A stretch of DNA of 64,000 nt from Pseudomonas sp. R5(2019) (GCF_009905435.1 NZ_JAAAMT010000022.1:1-64000); one strand, 5' to 3'. Shown: positions 37,230 through 46,685, counted from the first letter of the stretch. Numbers and translations are program-made. Notes: generated by a model not told the origin, from the sequence alone.

Positions 37230-39647
37230 ATGTCCCGCGCCATCCAGACCCTTCTTCGCCCCAGCCTTCTGGCTGTGGCCATCGCGGTTGCCGCGCCGCT
37301 GGCCAGCGGCCCGCTGCTCGCCGCCGAACAGTCCGGCACCCGTAGCTACAATCTGCCAGCCGGCCCCCTGGCCAGCACCCTGAACCAGATCGCCAGCCAG
37401 TCGGGCCTGGCCCTGTCGCTGAACCCGGCGCTGGCCTCGGGCAAAACGTCTGCCCCCGTTCAGGGCCAATATGATGCCGTCGGCGCCTTGAGCGCTGCCC
37501 TGCGCGGCACCGGCCTGCAACTGCAACAGAGTGCCGCCGGAACTTTTACCTTGGCGGCAGTGCCGGAAGGGAGCCTGGCCCTGCCAGAGACCAGCGTGAA
37601 CGCCCGCCAGGACTCTGAAAGCGCCTGGGGCCCGACCACCGGTTACCTCGCCACCCGCACTGCCGCCGGCACCAAGACCGACACCCCGATCGTCGAAGCG
37701 CCACGCTCGATCTCGGTCATCACCCGCGAGCAGATGGACGACCGTTCGGTCCTCAACCTCAATGATGCCCTGCGCTACACCGCCGGGGTGCAAAGCAGCG
37801 GCTATGGCTCCGACTCCCGCGCCGACTGGCTGCGCGTGCGCGGTTTCGACCCGACCCAGTTCCTCGATGGCTTGCCATTGCCACGCGGCTCATTCGCCAA
37901 CCCCAAAGTCGAGCCCTGGAACCTTGAGCGCATCGCCGTGCTGCGCGGCCCGTCTTCATCGGTGTACGGCCAGACCCCGCCAGGCGGCATGCTCGACATG
38001 GTCAGCCGTCGCCCGGACGCCGAGAGCAGCCATGAAATCGAAGTGCAGGCCGGCAGCAACAACCACAAGCAGATCAACTTCGACAGCACCGGCAAGGTCG
38101 ATGATGACGGGCGCTTTCTCTATCGCGTCAGCGGCGTCGTGCGTGACAGCGGCGCCCCGGTCGATCACGTGCCGGACAAGCGCTACAACATCGCCCCCAG
38201 CCTGACCTGGAACATGGATGAAGACACCCATCTGACCTTCATTTCCCAGTACACCCGCGACGATACCGGCATCACCGGCCAGTTCCTGCCCCTGCAAGGT
38301 ACTACCCTGGATTCGGCGGCCGGCAAGATTTCCCACCACAAGAATCTGGGTGACCCGGACTGGGAATTCTACGACCGCACCTACTACGCGCTGGGTTATG
38401 CCTTCGACCACCGCCTGAATGACGTCTGGCAGTTCCGTCAGAACCTGCGTTACACCAAGAGCGATTTATCGTTCCAGGGCATCAACGTGGCGACCCTCAA
38501 CACCGTGGCCGATGACGGCACGGTCAACCGCGAAACCGGCATCGTCGATGAAGACATCAGCCAGTTCGCCGTGGACAACAACTTCCAGGCCGATTTCAGC
38601 ACTGGCGCCTTGACCCATACGCTGCTGCTGGGCCTGGACCATCAGCGCTCCAACACTCACTACCAATGGCTCTACGGCTTGAGCGGTTCGGTCCCGACCA
38701 GCAACGTGAACAACCCGATCTACGGCCAGGATTTTTCCAACGTGTCGTACTTCACGATGTACGACTACAACCAGAAAATTCGCCAGACCGGCCTCTACAT
38801 CCAGGACCAGATCGCCCTCGACAACTGGCGCCTGACCGTGGGCGGGCGTGAAGACTGGATTCACACCTCCACCGTCTTCCACAACAACAACGATGCCACC
38901 AGCACCGAGCGCGACAAGGCCTTCAGCGGCAACCTGGGCCTGAGCTATGTGTTTGAAAACGGCATCACCCCGTACCTCTCCTACACCGAGTCGTTCCAGC
39001 CGACCACCGGCGCCAGCGTCAAAGCCGACGCCTCGTTCAAACCGACCGAAGGCCGCCAGTACGAAGCCGGTATCAAGTACCAGCCACCGGGCAGCAGCAC
39101 CCTGCTGACCGCCGCCGTCTACGACTTGCGTCAGAAGAACGTGCAAGTGACGGAAGGCAACATCACCCGCCCGGTCGGCGAACTGCAGGTCCGCGGCCTG
39201 GAGCTGGAAGCCACCGGTAACGTCACCGACAACCTCAAGCTGGTCGGCTCCTACACCTATACCGACACCGAAATCCGCAAGGGCGCGGCCGCCGAACAAG
39301 GCAATCGCATGGCGCTGATCCCACGCAACCAGGCCACCCTCTGGAGCGACTACACCTGGCACGCCGGCGTGCTCGACGGCTTTGGCGTGGGCGCGGGTGT
39401 GCGTTATGTCGGCGACACCTACGGCAACACCACCAACACCGAGCTGGGCCACGTCGGTTCCTACACCATCTATGACGCCTCGGTGCATTATGACCTCGGT
39501 CGCCTGAGCAACGCCCTCAAGGGCGCCTCGGTGGCGGTGGATGCCAAGAACCTGTTCAACAAGGACTACCTGGCGTCGTGTGATGGTTACTGGTGCTACT
39601 ACGGTGACGAGCGCAACGTCGTGGCCAGCGTGAACTACACGTTCTAA
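37230..39647 (+). CDS. TonB-dependent siderophore receptor (transducer type)
   Basis: This outer-membrane receptor of 805 residues has a signal peptide to about residue 33 (cut after PLLA-A). An STN signalling domain (about 40-110: SYNLPAGPLASTLNQIASQS) contacts FecR. A plug follows (about 150-270: EAPRSISVITREQMDDRSVL), then a 22-strand barrel ending in the terminal Phe of NYTF. ATG 37230 has CAGGAG upstream; the longer open frame is not signal-like. The STN domain plus the adjacent sigma/FecR pair shows a cell-surface signalling system. Ferrioxamine or ferrichrome-type ligands are likely by family, not proven. Confidence 0.92.
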   Translation: MSRAIQTLLRPSLLAVAIAVAAPLASGPLLAAEQSGTRSYNLPAGPLASTLNQIASQSGLALSLNPALASGKTSAPVQGQYDAVGALSAALRGTGLQLQQSAAGTFTLAAVPEGSLALPETSVNARQDSESAWGPTTGYLATRTAAGTKTDTPIVEAPRSISVITREQMDDRSVLNLNDALRYTAGVQSSGYGSDSRADWLRVRGFDPTQFLDGLPLPRGSFANPKVEPWNLERIAVLRGPSSSVYGQTPPGGMLDMVSRRPDAESSHEIEVQAGSNNHKQINFDSTGKVDDDGRFLYRVSGVVRDSGAPVDHVPDKRYNIAPSLTWNMDEDTHLTFISQYTRDDTGITGQFLPLQGTTLDSAAGKISHHKNLGDPDWEFYDRTYYALGYAFDHRLNDVWQFRQNLRYTKSDLSFQGINVATLNTVADDGTVNRETGIVDEDISQFAVDNNFQADFSTGALTHTLLLGLDHQRSNTHYQWLYGLSGSVPTSNVNNPIYGQDFSNVSYFTMYDYNQKIRQTGLYIQDQIALDNWRLTVGGREDWIHTSTVFHNNNDATSTERDKAFSGNLGLSYVFENGITPYLSYTESFQPTTGASVKADASFKPTEGRQYEAGIKYQPPGSSTLLTAAVYDLRQKNVQVTEGNITRPVGELQVRGLELEATGNVTDNLKLVGSYTYTDTEIRKGAAAEQGNRMALIPRNQATLWSDYTWHAGVLDGFGVGAGVRYVGDTYGNTTNTELGHVGSYTIYDASVHYDLGRLSNALKGASVAVDAKNLFNKDYLASCDGYWCYYGDERNVVASVNYTF

Positions 39648-39658
39648 AAGCTTCGCAG

Positions 39659-39872
39659 GCCCCAATGCCGGTCAGTTAAGCAATTGAACGACGCAACCCT
39701 TGTAGGAGCGGACCTGGCCGCGATGGGCTGCGCAGCAGCCCCGGCGATTCTGAAACCGCCGGCACTCGCAAGCTGATTCGCAGATGTCACAGGCCCAAGG
39801 GGCCGCTGCGCGGCCCATCGCGGCCAGGTCCGCTCCTACATGGATCTCGCCTTAACTGACCGGCAATGGGGC
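39659..39872. repeat. 214-bp element with terminal inverted repeats around a different REP pair
   Basis: The left end GCCCCAATGCCGGTCAGTTA begins at 39659. Its complement TAACTGACCGGCAATGGGGC, with one mismatch, ends at 39872. Inside, 39701-39840 is a REP pair of the GTAGGAGCGGACCTGGCCGC type. The ends match those of the 12629-12791 element but the core REP family differs. Confidence 0.8.
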
Positions 39873-39900
39873 AAGCCCGCGAAAACGGCCTGGAGCCCAA

Positions 39901-41028
39901 ATGAAAAGCCACACCATTCGACGCTGGTCCTTCATCCACACCTGGACCAGCCTGATCTGCACCTTGTTCCTGCTGCTGCTCGCCCTCACCGGCCTGCCGC
40001 TGATCTTCCACCACGAGTTGGAACACATTCTCGGCGATGCCCCTGAACTCAAGGCAATGCCCGCCGACACCCCGCATCTGGACCTCCAGCAGCTGGTGCT
40101 CAAGGCCCAGGCCCATCGCCCCGGCGAAGTGGTGCAATACCTGGGCAGGGACGAAGACGACGCCAATGGCGTGGTCGTCATCATGGCCGCCACCGCGGGC
40201 GCCGACCCCAACACCTCACACACCTTCATGCTCGACGCCCGCACCGGCGAAACCGTTGAAATGCCTTCGGCCAACGGCGGCTTCATGCTGACCATGCTGC
40301 GCCTGCATGTGGACATGTTCGCCGGCCTGCCGGGCAAGTTGCTGCTGGCGTTCATGGGCCTGTTGTTTGTGGTCGCGATCATCTCCGGCGTGGTGCTGTA
40401 TTCACCGTTTATGCGCAGGCTGGAGTTCGGCACCGTGCGCCAGGCCAAATCCACCCGCGTGCGCTGGCTCGACCTGCACAACCTGATCGGCATGGTGACC
40501 CTGAGTTGGGCATTGGTGGTAGGCGTGACGGGCGTGATCAGCGCCTGCGCCGACCTGATCATCGCCGCCTGGCGCAACGAAAGCCTGGCCGCCATGGTCG
40601 CGCCGTACCGCGATGCGCCGCCATTGACCGAACGGGCTGCGGCCACTGCCCTGCTCGACATCGCCAGCGAAGCAGCGCCCGGGATGAAAGCGGACTTCAT
40701 TGCCTTCCCCGGCACGCGCTTTTCCAGCGAGCACCATTACGCGGTGTTCATGAAAGGCAGCACGCACCTGACCTCGCACCTGCTCACGCCGGTGCTGATC
40801 GATGCCAGCACCCTCAAGGTCACGGCCATCGGCGAGCGACCCTGGTACATGGACGCCATGGGCCTGTCGCAGCCGCTGCACTTTGGTGACTACGGCGGTC
40901 GGCCGATGCAGATCCTCTGGGCAGTGCTGGATGTACTGACCATCATCGTGCTCGGCAGCGGTGTGTATTTGTGGTGGGTTCGCCGTCGGGCAACTGCCAT
41001 TGTCGGCCGGACGGAGCTGGCCCGATGA
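39901..41028 (+). CDS. PepSY-domain membrane protein (PiuB-like)
   Basis: The 375-residue inner-membrane protein has four main hydrophobic helices (about 13-35, 143-165, 195-215, 340-362) and PepSY-type periplasmic segments. It resembles proteins encoded beside siderophore receptors and proposed to help release iron from ferri-siderophores, possibly by reduction. Conserved histidines in the helices (LHVDMF, DLHNLIG) could bind haem. It follows the receptor gene after the repeat element. Confidence 0.85.
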   Translation: MKSHTIRRWSFIHTWTSLICTLFLLLLALTGLPLIFHHELEHILGDAPELKAMPADTPHLDLQQLVLKAQAHRPGEVVQYLGRDEDDANGVVVIMAATAGADPNTSHTFMLDARTGETVEMPSANGGFMLTMLRLHVDMFAGLPGKLLLAFMGLLFVVAIISGVVLYSPFMRRLEFGTVRQAKSTRVRWLDLHNLIGMVTLSWALVVGVTGVISACADLIIAAWRNESLAAMVAPYRDAPPLTERAAATALLDIASEAAPGMKADFIAFPGTRFSSEHHYAVFMKGSTHLTSHLLTPVLIDASTLKVTAIGERPWYMDAMGLSQPLHFGDYGGRPMQILWAVLDVLTIIVLGSGVYLWWVRRRATAIVGRTELAR

Positions 41029-41198
41029 AGAAAAACGCGTCCACCTTCTGGCCGGTGTTCGGCATGCCGAGCCTGATCGCCGTGCTCGGCTTTGCCGGGC
41101 TGGTGACAGCGCTGCTGGGCGATGGCGGCTGGGATGTGCTGGCCTGGATCGGCCTGGGCATCCCGGCGCTACTCAGCTTGCGAGGTTTGTGCCGATAG
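41025..41198 (+). CDS. small membrane protein coupled to the PepSY gene
   Basis: The 57-residue protein has two hydrophobic stretches (FGMPSLIAVLGFAGLVTALL and VLAWIGLGIPALLSL) and a basic N-terminus. Its ATG overlaps the PepSY stop as ATGA, so the two are co-translated. It may be a small partner subunit. No named domain is recognised. Confidence 0.75.
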   Translation: MKKNASTFWPVFGMPSLIAVLGFAGLVTALLGDGGWDVLAWIGLGIPALLSLRGLCR

Positions 41199-41254
41199 CA
41201 GGCGTCGCGCCTGATCCCCTACTATGGTGTTCTCATCCAGCCAGAGGGAACACC

Positions 41255-41887
41255 ATGTCCACCCCGAGCATGACCCTATTCCACTCCCCCGCCTCGCCCT
41301 TTGTGCGCAAGGTCATGGTGCTGTTGCACGAGACCGGCCAGCTTGACCGGGTGGCGCTGAAGACCATCGTGCTGAGCCCGGTCAACCCCAATGCCGACCT
41401 CAACCAAGACAACCCCGCCGGCAAGATCCCGGCCCTGCGCCTGGCCGACGGCACGGTGCTGCACGACAGCCGGGTCATCCTCGAATACCTCGACCAGCAG
41501 CACGTTGGTAACCCGCTGATCCCCCGTGAAGGCAGCGCCCGCTGGCGGCGCCTGACCATCGCCTCGCTGGCCGACGCGATACTCGATGCCGCAGTGATGA
41601 TTCGCTACGAAACCTTCCTGCGTCCGCAAGAAAAACACTGGGACCTGTGGCTGGACAATCAACAGGACAAAATCGAACGCGCACTCACGCACCTGGAACA
41701 GGACGCCATCGCCGAACTGAGCTCAGCCTTCGACATCGCCGCCATCAGCGTCGCCTGCGCGCTGGGCTATCTGGATTTCCGCATGCCGGACCTGGCCTGG
41801 CGCAAGCGTCATCCGAAGCTGGCCAAGTGGTTCGCCGAAGTCAGCGAGCGGCCGTCGCTCAAGGCGACCGAGCCGCCGGTGGCGTGA
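41255..41887 (+). CDS. glutathione S-transferase family protein
   Basis: The 210-residue protein has an N-terminal thioredoxin-like domain (about 1-82, with SPASPFVRKV at the active-site helix and IPALRLADGTVLHDSRVI) and an all-helical C-terminal domain. The N-terminal serines may be catalytic. The substrate is unknown. The ATG at 41255 follows GAGGGAA. Confidence 0.87.
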   Translation: MSTPSMTLFHSPASPFVRKVMVLLHETGQLDRVALKTIVLSPVNPNADLNQDNPAGKIPALRLADGTVLHDSRVILEYLDQQHVGNPLIPREGSARWRRLTIASLADAILDAAVMIRYETFLRPQEKHWDLWLDNQQDKIERALTHLEQDAIAELSSAFDIAAISVACALGYLDFRMPDLAWRKRHPKLAKWFAEVSERPSLKATEPPVA

Positions 41888-41897
41888 GTTCAGCCGA

Positions 41898-42398
41898 TCA
41901 GCACTCCGGCTTGCCGGCCGTAAACCGCCGAGCCGGGTTCACCGCCGCGCCAAACTCACGCAACGCCTTGGCACCGATCAGCAGCGGGTAGTTGAAACTG
42001 CTGCGGTCGGTCAGGTTGACCTCGACGGTGCGCTTGACCCCGCCCAGACACAGTTCCAGGTCGACCACCGGGCGCTTGGCCACTTCGGCGCCTTCACCGT
42101 CTTCGTCTTCATCGGCGCGGCTTTTGATTTTGCTGATGCGCGCGATCTTGTGTTCGTAGACTTTGCCATCGGCATCCTTGGTCGCCAGGCGGAAGCGCAC
42201 CCAGTCGTCGCCATCGCGGGTAAAGCGCTCGATGTCTTTGGCCGACAGCGATGCGGTCAGGGCGCCGGTGTCCATCTTGGCTTTGAGGGTTTCGCCGATT
42301 TCCGGCAGGCCGATGTATTCGTAGCGGCCATAGAGGGTCGGCTCGGCGGCCATGACTGGCAGCGCCAGCACAGCTAACAGTGCAAGAAGGGCTTTCAC
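41898..42398 (-). CDS. retropepsin-like periplasmic protein (putative zinc/aspartic protease family)
   Basis: The 166-residue protein starts at GTG 42398 with a signal peptide (MKALLALLAVLALPVMAA). A single-domain retropepsin-like fold follows, with the aspartic protease motif DTG at 43-45 (KMDTGALTASL) and PLLIGAKALREFG near the end. The family is often labelled ATP-dependent zinc protease, a name not supported by visible motifs. Some relatives have peptidase activity. Confidence 0.78.
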   Translation of the reverse strand: MKALLALLAVLALPVMAAEPTLYGRYEYIGLPEIGETLKAKMDTGALTASLSAKDIERFTRDGDDWVRFRLATKDADGKVYEHKIARISKIKSRADEDEDGEGAEVAKRPVVDLELCLGGVKRTVEVNLTDRSSFNYPLLIGAKALREFGAAVNPARRFTAGKPEC

Positions 42399-42591
42399 GT
42401 GCAATGACTTCCTCGGAAATAAGAATGGGCGCCCGACGTTAGACCCGGGATGTGGGAATCGTTCGCCGACGAAAAACCCAGTGTATCGGACAATTCGTAA
42501 AACTTTTGTAGGACCGGTCCCGCCCTCGGGTTTGGCGCCGCGCCCTTCCCTGCTTATCATTGCCCACCGACAAAAACTCAAGAGTTTGCTT

Positions 42592-43482
42592 ATGCGCCGC
42601 CTGCTCACCGGCAGTTTCACCACCCTGCTGCTTCTGCTCAACACGCTGGTACTGATCGGCCCGCTGCTGGCGTTTGCCCTGCTCAAGCTGGTCTTGCCGG
42701 GGCGTTACCGCGATGACGCCTCAAAGGCCGTGATGTGGATTGCCGAGACCTGGGCCGAGGTCAACAAACTGATCTTCGCCCTGTGCATCCCCACCCGCTG
42801 GGAGGTACGCGGTGCCGCCAGCCTGCGCACCGACACCTCCTACCTGGCCGTCTGCAATCACCAGACCTGGGTGGATATTCCGGCGCTGATCCAGTCGTTG
42901 AACCAGCGCACGCCGTTCTTCAAGTTCTTCCTGAAAAAGGAGCTGATCTGGGTGCCACTGCTGGGGCTGGCCTGGTGGGCGCTGGACTACCCGTTCATGA
43001 AGCGCTACAGCAAGGCCTTCCTGCACAAGCACCCCGAGCTCAAGGGCAAGGACCTGGAGATCACCCGCCAGGCCTGTGAGCTGTTCAAGCGCCAGCCGGT
43101 GACGGTGGTCAACTACCTGGAAGGCACCCGCTTCACCCAGGCCAAGCATGACGCCCAGCGCTCACCGTTCAAGCACCTGCTGCAGCCCAAGGCCGGTGGC
43201 GTGGCCTTCGTGCTGGCGGCCATGGGCGAGCAACTGGATGCGCTGCTGGACGTGACCCTGGTGTACCCGGGCGATTCGCCTCCGGGTTTCTGGAACCTGC
43301 TGTGTGGCGATGTCTCCAGCGTGATCATCGACATTCAGGTGCACGAACTGGACCCGGCCCTGTGGGCCGGTGACTACGAAAACGACCCGGTCTTCCGCCA
43401 GTTCGTCCAGGACTGGGTCAACCAGCTCTGGAGGCAAAAGGATCAGCGCATCGACGCCCTGCGCGCCGAGCTCAAGCCTTAA
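42592..43482 (+). CDS. PlsC-type membrane acyltransferase (YihG-like)
   Basis: This 296-residue 1-acylglycerol-3-phosphate acyltransferase-fold protein has an N-terminal membrane helix (about 8-35). The catalytic NHQTWVD motif has His90 and Asp95, and EGTR lies further on. It acylates a lysophospholipid or related acceptor at the inner membrane. Its stop overlaps the stop of the convergent DUF2780 gene. Confidence 0.87.
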   Translation: MRRLLTGSFTTLLLLLNTLVLIGPLLAFALLKLVLPGRYRDDASKAVMWIAETWAEVNKLIFALCIPTRWEVRGAASLRTDTSYLAVCNHQTWVDIPALIQSLNQRTPFFKFFLKKELIWVPLLGLAWWALDYPFMKRYSKAFLHKHPELKGKDLEITRQACELFKRQPVTVVNYLEGTRFTQAKHDAQRSPFKHLLQPKAGGVAFVLAAMGEQLDALLDVTLVYPGDSPPGFWNLLCGDVSSVIIDIQVHELDPALWAGDYENDPVFRQFVQDWVNQLWRQKDQRIDALRAELKP

Positions 43483-44075
43483 CCGCCCAGGCCTGCGGCC
43501 ACTTCAGTGCCCAGGCCGCCCACGCCCCAGATATTGCCCAGGTTCTGCAGCAGCGAGGCGCCCACGCCCTGCTGGCCCAGATACTGGAGAATCAGCGGGG
43601 CGAACTGGCCGATCATTCCGATCTGCATCCCCAACGCGTCAAAGGCCTTGTTCAGGTCGTCCTTGTTCTCCACACCGCCCAGCGCCTGGCTCAAGGGCGA
43701 CTGCTCGCCACTGCCCTTGCCCAGCAGCGCGCCGAGGCCAATGAGGCCACCCAGGGCATTGTCGCCCGAGAGCAGGTCCAGGCCCGGCACGGCCTTGCTC
43801 AATTGCGAATAGTCATCGCCGCTCAATTGATTCCTGGCCAGGCCCAGCAACGCGCCGGTGCCGCCCACCGCCTGCTGCGGGGTGATCTGCAATTCGCTGC
43901 CCAGGGTATTGAGCAAATTCGCCGATGCCGGCGCCGCACTGACCGCTGCGCCATCCTGATTGTTGCCCTGCATGGCCGAAACCGTGTTGGCCGCATCGCT
44001 CAGATTGAAAGCAAAGGCCGAGCTTGCGGCCAGCGCCATCAAGGATGCCAGGGCGAGGGGACGGGTAATCTTCAT
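43479..44075 (-). CDS. DUF2780-family secreted protein
   Basis: The 198-residue protein begins with a clear signal peptide (MKITRPLALASLMALAASSA, then FA). A Gly/Leu/Ala-rich body has the family features SELQITPQQAVGGTGALLGL and KAVPGLDLLSG. DUF2780 proteins are periplasmic and of unknown function. It is convergent with the acyltransferase gene, overlapping by 4 bases. Confidence 0.82.
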   Translation of the reverse strand: MKITRPLALASLMALAASSAFAFNLSDAANTVSAMQGNNQDGAAVSAAPASANLLNTLGSELQITPQQAVGGTGALLGLARNQLSGDDYSQLSKAVPGLDLLSGDNALGGLIGLGALLGKGSGEQSPLSQALGGVENKDDLNKAFDALGMQIGMIGQFAPLILQYLGQQGVGASLLQNLGNIWGVGGLGTEVAAGLGG

Positions 44076-44447
44076 GAAATGACCTCGTAAGCCGGGAACG
44101 GCAAGAAACAGCGGTTGGACTGGATGGAGGGGGGAATGTTCCCGCGCCGGGCAAATGGTGTACACGATCGAATGTAGGAGCGGACCTGGCCGCGATGGGC
44201 CGTGAAACGGCCCCGGCATTGTTCGTTCCATCACCGTTCTTGATCCCATAATTTGGGGCTGCTGCGCAGCCCATCGCGGCCAGGTCCGCTCCTACAACGA
44301 CCGCGCTTGCCCACGAAGCCTCTGACCCTCCCTTGCCTGTATCAGGATCTGGCGTTTATAGTTTGCCCCGTCGTCCACATGGCGGCCGGGTTTGGCGACT
44401 CGCAATCACAGAGTGCAAATGATCTCCAACCCAACAGAGAACTTCAT
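44076..44447. other. intergenic region between divergent genes at 44075 and 44448
   Basis: This 372-base gap contains the REP pair at 44173-44296 and must hold the promoters of both flanking genes. Nothing else is recognised. Confidence 0.5.
44173..44296. repeat. REP pair upstream of the DUF2780 gene
   Basis: A 28-bp inverted repeat beginning TGTAGGAGCGGACCTGGCCG is repeated in complement ending at 44296. The core type is the same as that inside the 39659-39872 element. Confidence 0.9.
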
Positions 44448-44708
44448 ATGCCTCAATACATCCCCCTGACCGACATCGATCTGGACACCCCTGCCCTGAT
44501 GATCGACAGCCAAGCGTCGCTTGTCAGCATCCATGCCACCGCGCTGTACCGAATCCGTAGTGCGACACAAATGATGGAAAGCCTTGCCCGTACCGAAATC
44601 ACCCACGTCGACGGCACCGACCTGCAGCATATTGCTCAGGCGGCCACGATGTTGCTGCGCGATGGGTGTGATCTGCTGGATGTGCTGGGCCGGCAGTTGA
44701 AAGCGTAA
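44448..44708 (+). CDS. small DUF6124/DUF3077-like protein
   Basis: The 86-residue acidic protein ends QHIAQAATMLLRDGCDLLDV, a pattern seen in a Pseudomonas-specific family of small proteins. It has no membrane segment. I start it at ATG 44448 (MPQYIPLTDIDLDT); the open frame continues upstream without similarity. It resembles the convergent gene at 44826-45080. Function is unknown. Confidence 0.68.
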   Translation: MPQYIPLTDIDLDTPALMIDSQASLVSIHATALYRIRSATQMMESLARTEITHVDGTDLQHIAQAATMLLRDGCDLLDVLGRQLKA

Positions 44709-44768
44709 TACAGAAGGGGCTGCTTAGGGGCGCTGTAAGCCATCACCCCTAGCGTGGATCAAGATCGG

Positions 44769-44820
44769 CATCCGGGGCCGCGATGCGGCCCTTCGCGACT
44801 GAAGTCGCTCCTACCGCCTG
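44769..44820. repeat. partial REP sequence
   Basis: GCCGCGATGCGGCCCTTCGC followed by GAAGTCGCTCCTACC is a degenerate REP unit between the two convergent small genes. Confidence 0.6.
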
Positions 44821-44825
44821 GACCG

Positions 44826-45080
44826 TCAGGTCAATCGCCAGCGCACTGCATCCAGCACCTCTCCCCCATCCTGCAACAACAGATAAGCCACATCCGCCAC
44901 GGCACTGACATCACGGCGTTCCATCGCATCGGCATTGAGGCACGACAGGCTGATCATCAATTCCTTGGTGGTCTTGATTCGCAGATCGGTATAGGCGAGA
45001 AGGTCTTGCAGGGTTGCGTCCGGGTTGATGAGCATCACCGGGACTTTGGTTGTTTCAAGTGGTGAAATAGGGTCAGTCAT
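44826..45080 (-). CDS. small DUF6124/DUF3077-like protein, second copy
   Basis: This 84-residue protein carries the C-terminal pattern VADVAYLLLQDGGEVLDAVR, matching the neighbour at 44448 (AQAATMLLRDGCDLLDV). The family's aligned helix is about 30 residues. It is convergent with that paralog, and its leader has a GGTACGAATACC inverted repeat. Function is unknown. Confidence 0.68.
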   Translation of the reverse strand: MTDPISPLETTKVPVMLINPDATLQDLLAYTDLRIKTTKELMISLSCLNADAMERRDVSAVADVAYLLLQDGGEVLDAVRWRLT

Positions 45081-45240
45081 TCAAGGCTCCAAAAGCTGTT
45101 AAGCCGCCCATAGGTACGAATACCTGCAGGCAGTGGCTGATGCACCTTAAGTTTTTCGGGCTTGCACTCCCGGCCGCTGATTTTGCAGCGACGGGGCGAA
45201 CTATAGGGGAGACGCTTGCGGCGATGCAAGCGAGCTGGCG

Positions 45241-45331
45241 GTAGGAGCCGGCTTCAGCCGCGATGGGGCGCGCAGCGGCCCCTATCGTTGGGCCTGCGGT
45301 GCAGGCCATCGCGGCTAAAGCCGGCTCCTAC
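45241..45331. repeat. REP pair downstream of fdhA
   Basis: GTAGGAGCCGGCTTCAGCCG faces its near-complement CGGCTAAAGCCGGCTCCTAC. It lies between fdhA and the small gene, where it may aid transcript end formation. Confidence 0.88.
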
Positions 45332-45351
45332 ATGCCGGTGGTTTACGCTAC

Positions 45352-46551
45352 TCAGGCAGCACTAAACGTCTTATGCGGATCAATCACAAACTTCTTCGGC
45401 ACACCCGCATCAAACTCGCCATACCCTTCCGGCGCCTGATCCAGGCTGATCACCTGCACACCCACCACTTCAGCGATGTTGATGCGGTCCCACATGATCG
45501 CTTGCATCAGCGCGCGGTTGTATTTCATCACCGGGGTCTGGCCGGTGTGGAAGCTGTGGGATTTGGCCCAGCCCAGGCCGAAGCGGATGCTCAGGCTGCC
45601 GATTTTGGCGGCGGCGTCTACGGCGCCCGGGTCTTCGGTGACGTAGAGGCCGGGGATGCCGATTTTGCCGGCAACACGTACCACGCCCATCAGGGAGTTG
45701 AGCACGGTGGCGGGGGCTTCGTGTTGGGCACCGGCATGGCCGTGGCCACGGGCTTCGAAGCCTACGGCGTCGACGGCGCAGTCGACTTCCGGCTCACCCA
45801 GCAGGGCGGCGATTTGTTCGTGCAGCGGGGTGTCCTGGGACAGGTCGGCGATTTCGAAACCCTGGGCCTTGGCGTGGGCCAGGCGGACCGGGTTGACGTC
45901 ACCGACGATGACCACGGCGGCGCCCAGCAGGCGTGCCGAAGCGGCGGCGGCCAGGCCGACCGGGCCGGCACCGGCGATGTACACCGAGCTGCCCGGGCCA
46001 ACGCCTGCGGTGACGGCGCCGTGGTAGCCGGTGGGGAGGATGTCGGAGAGGCAGGTCAGGTCGCGGATTTTCTCCATGGCCTTGTCGCGGTCCGGCAGTT
46101 TGAGCAGGTTGAAGTCGGCGTAGGGCACCAGCACGTATTCGGCCTGGCCACCGGTCCAGTCGCCCATGTCGACGTAACCGTAAGCACCACCGGCACGGGC
46201 CGGGTTGACGGTCAGGCAGACGCCGGTGTGTTGTTCCTTGCAGCTGCGGCAGCGGCCGCAGGCGACGTTGAAGGGGACGGAGACCAGATCGCCAATCTTG
46301 AGGTTTTCGACATCGCTGCCTTTTTCGATCACTTCACCGGTGATCTCGTGGCCGAGCACCAGGCCGACCTGAGCGGTGGTACGGCCGCGCACCATGTGCT
46401 GGTCGGAGCCGCAGATGTTGGTGGAGACCACTTTCAGGATGACGCCATGCTCAATCTTCTTGCCACGGGGATCCTGCATCTTCGGATAGTCGATTTTCCG
46501 CACTTCGACCTTGCCCGCGCCGAGATACACCACACCACGATTGCCAGACAT
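45352..46551 (-). CDS. fdhA: glutathione-independent formaldehyde dehydrogenase
   Basis: The 399-residue zinc alcohol dehydrogenase-family enzyme oxidises formaldehyde to formate with tightly bound NAD. Catalytic zinc ligands are Cys47 and His68 (GHE); structural zinc cysteines are 98, 101, 104 and 112 (CGRCRSCKEQHTGVC). The Rossmann motif lies within GAGPVGLAAAASARLLGA. It is the last gene of the sarcosine operon and would remove formaldehyde from sarcosine demethylation. Confidence 0.95.
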   Translation of the reverse strand: MSGNRGVVYLGAGKVEVRKIDYPKMQDPRGKKIEHGVILKVVSTNICGSDQHMVRGRTTAQVGLVLGHEITGEVIEKGSDVENLKIGDLVSVPFNVACGRCRSCKEQHTGVCLTVNPARAGGAYGYVDMGDWTGGQAEYVLVPYADFNLLKLPDRDKAMEKIRDLTCLSDILPTGYHGAVTAGVGPGSSVYIAGAGPVGLAAAASARLLGAAVVIVGDVNPVRLAHAKAQGFEIADLSQDTPLHEQIAALLGEPEVDCAVDAVGFEARGHGHAGAQHEAPATVLNSLMGVVRVAGKIGIPGLYVTEDPGAVDAAAKIGSLSIRFGLGWAKSHSFHTGQTPVMKYNRALMQAIMWDRINIAEVVGVQVISLDQAPEGYGEFDAGVPKKFVIDPHKTFSAA

Positions 46552-46685
46552 GCTTTCACCTCGCTGTATTGTTTTTGTAGCGCTGTAAAGCGTTCGCCGA
46601 GTCGGCGTAACGCCGGTTGCTCTGGAAACTGGTTGTATTGCGTGAAGCTAGAAACGATGCGATTCCCTATGGGAATGCATTCTCC

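Noticed and set aside
45150..45210. tRNA-like or promoter-like GC-rich stretch before the small gene at 45080
   Set aside because: No cloverleaf with a T-loop could be drawn. It looks like an ordinary leader.
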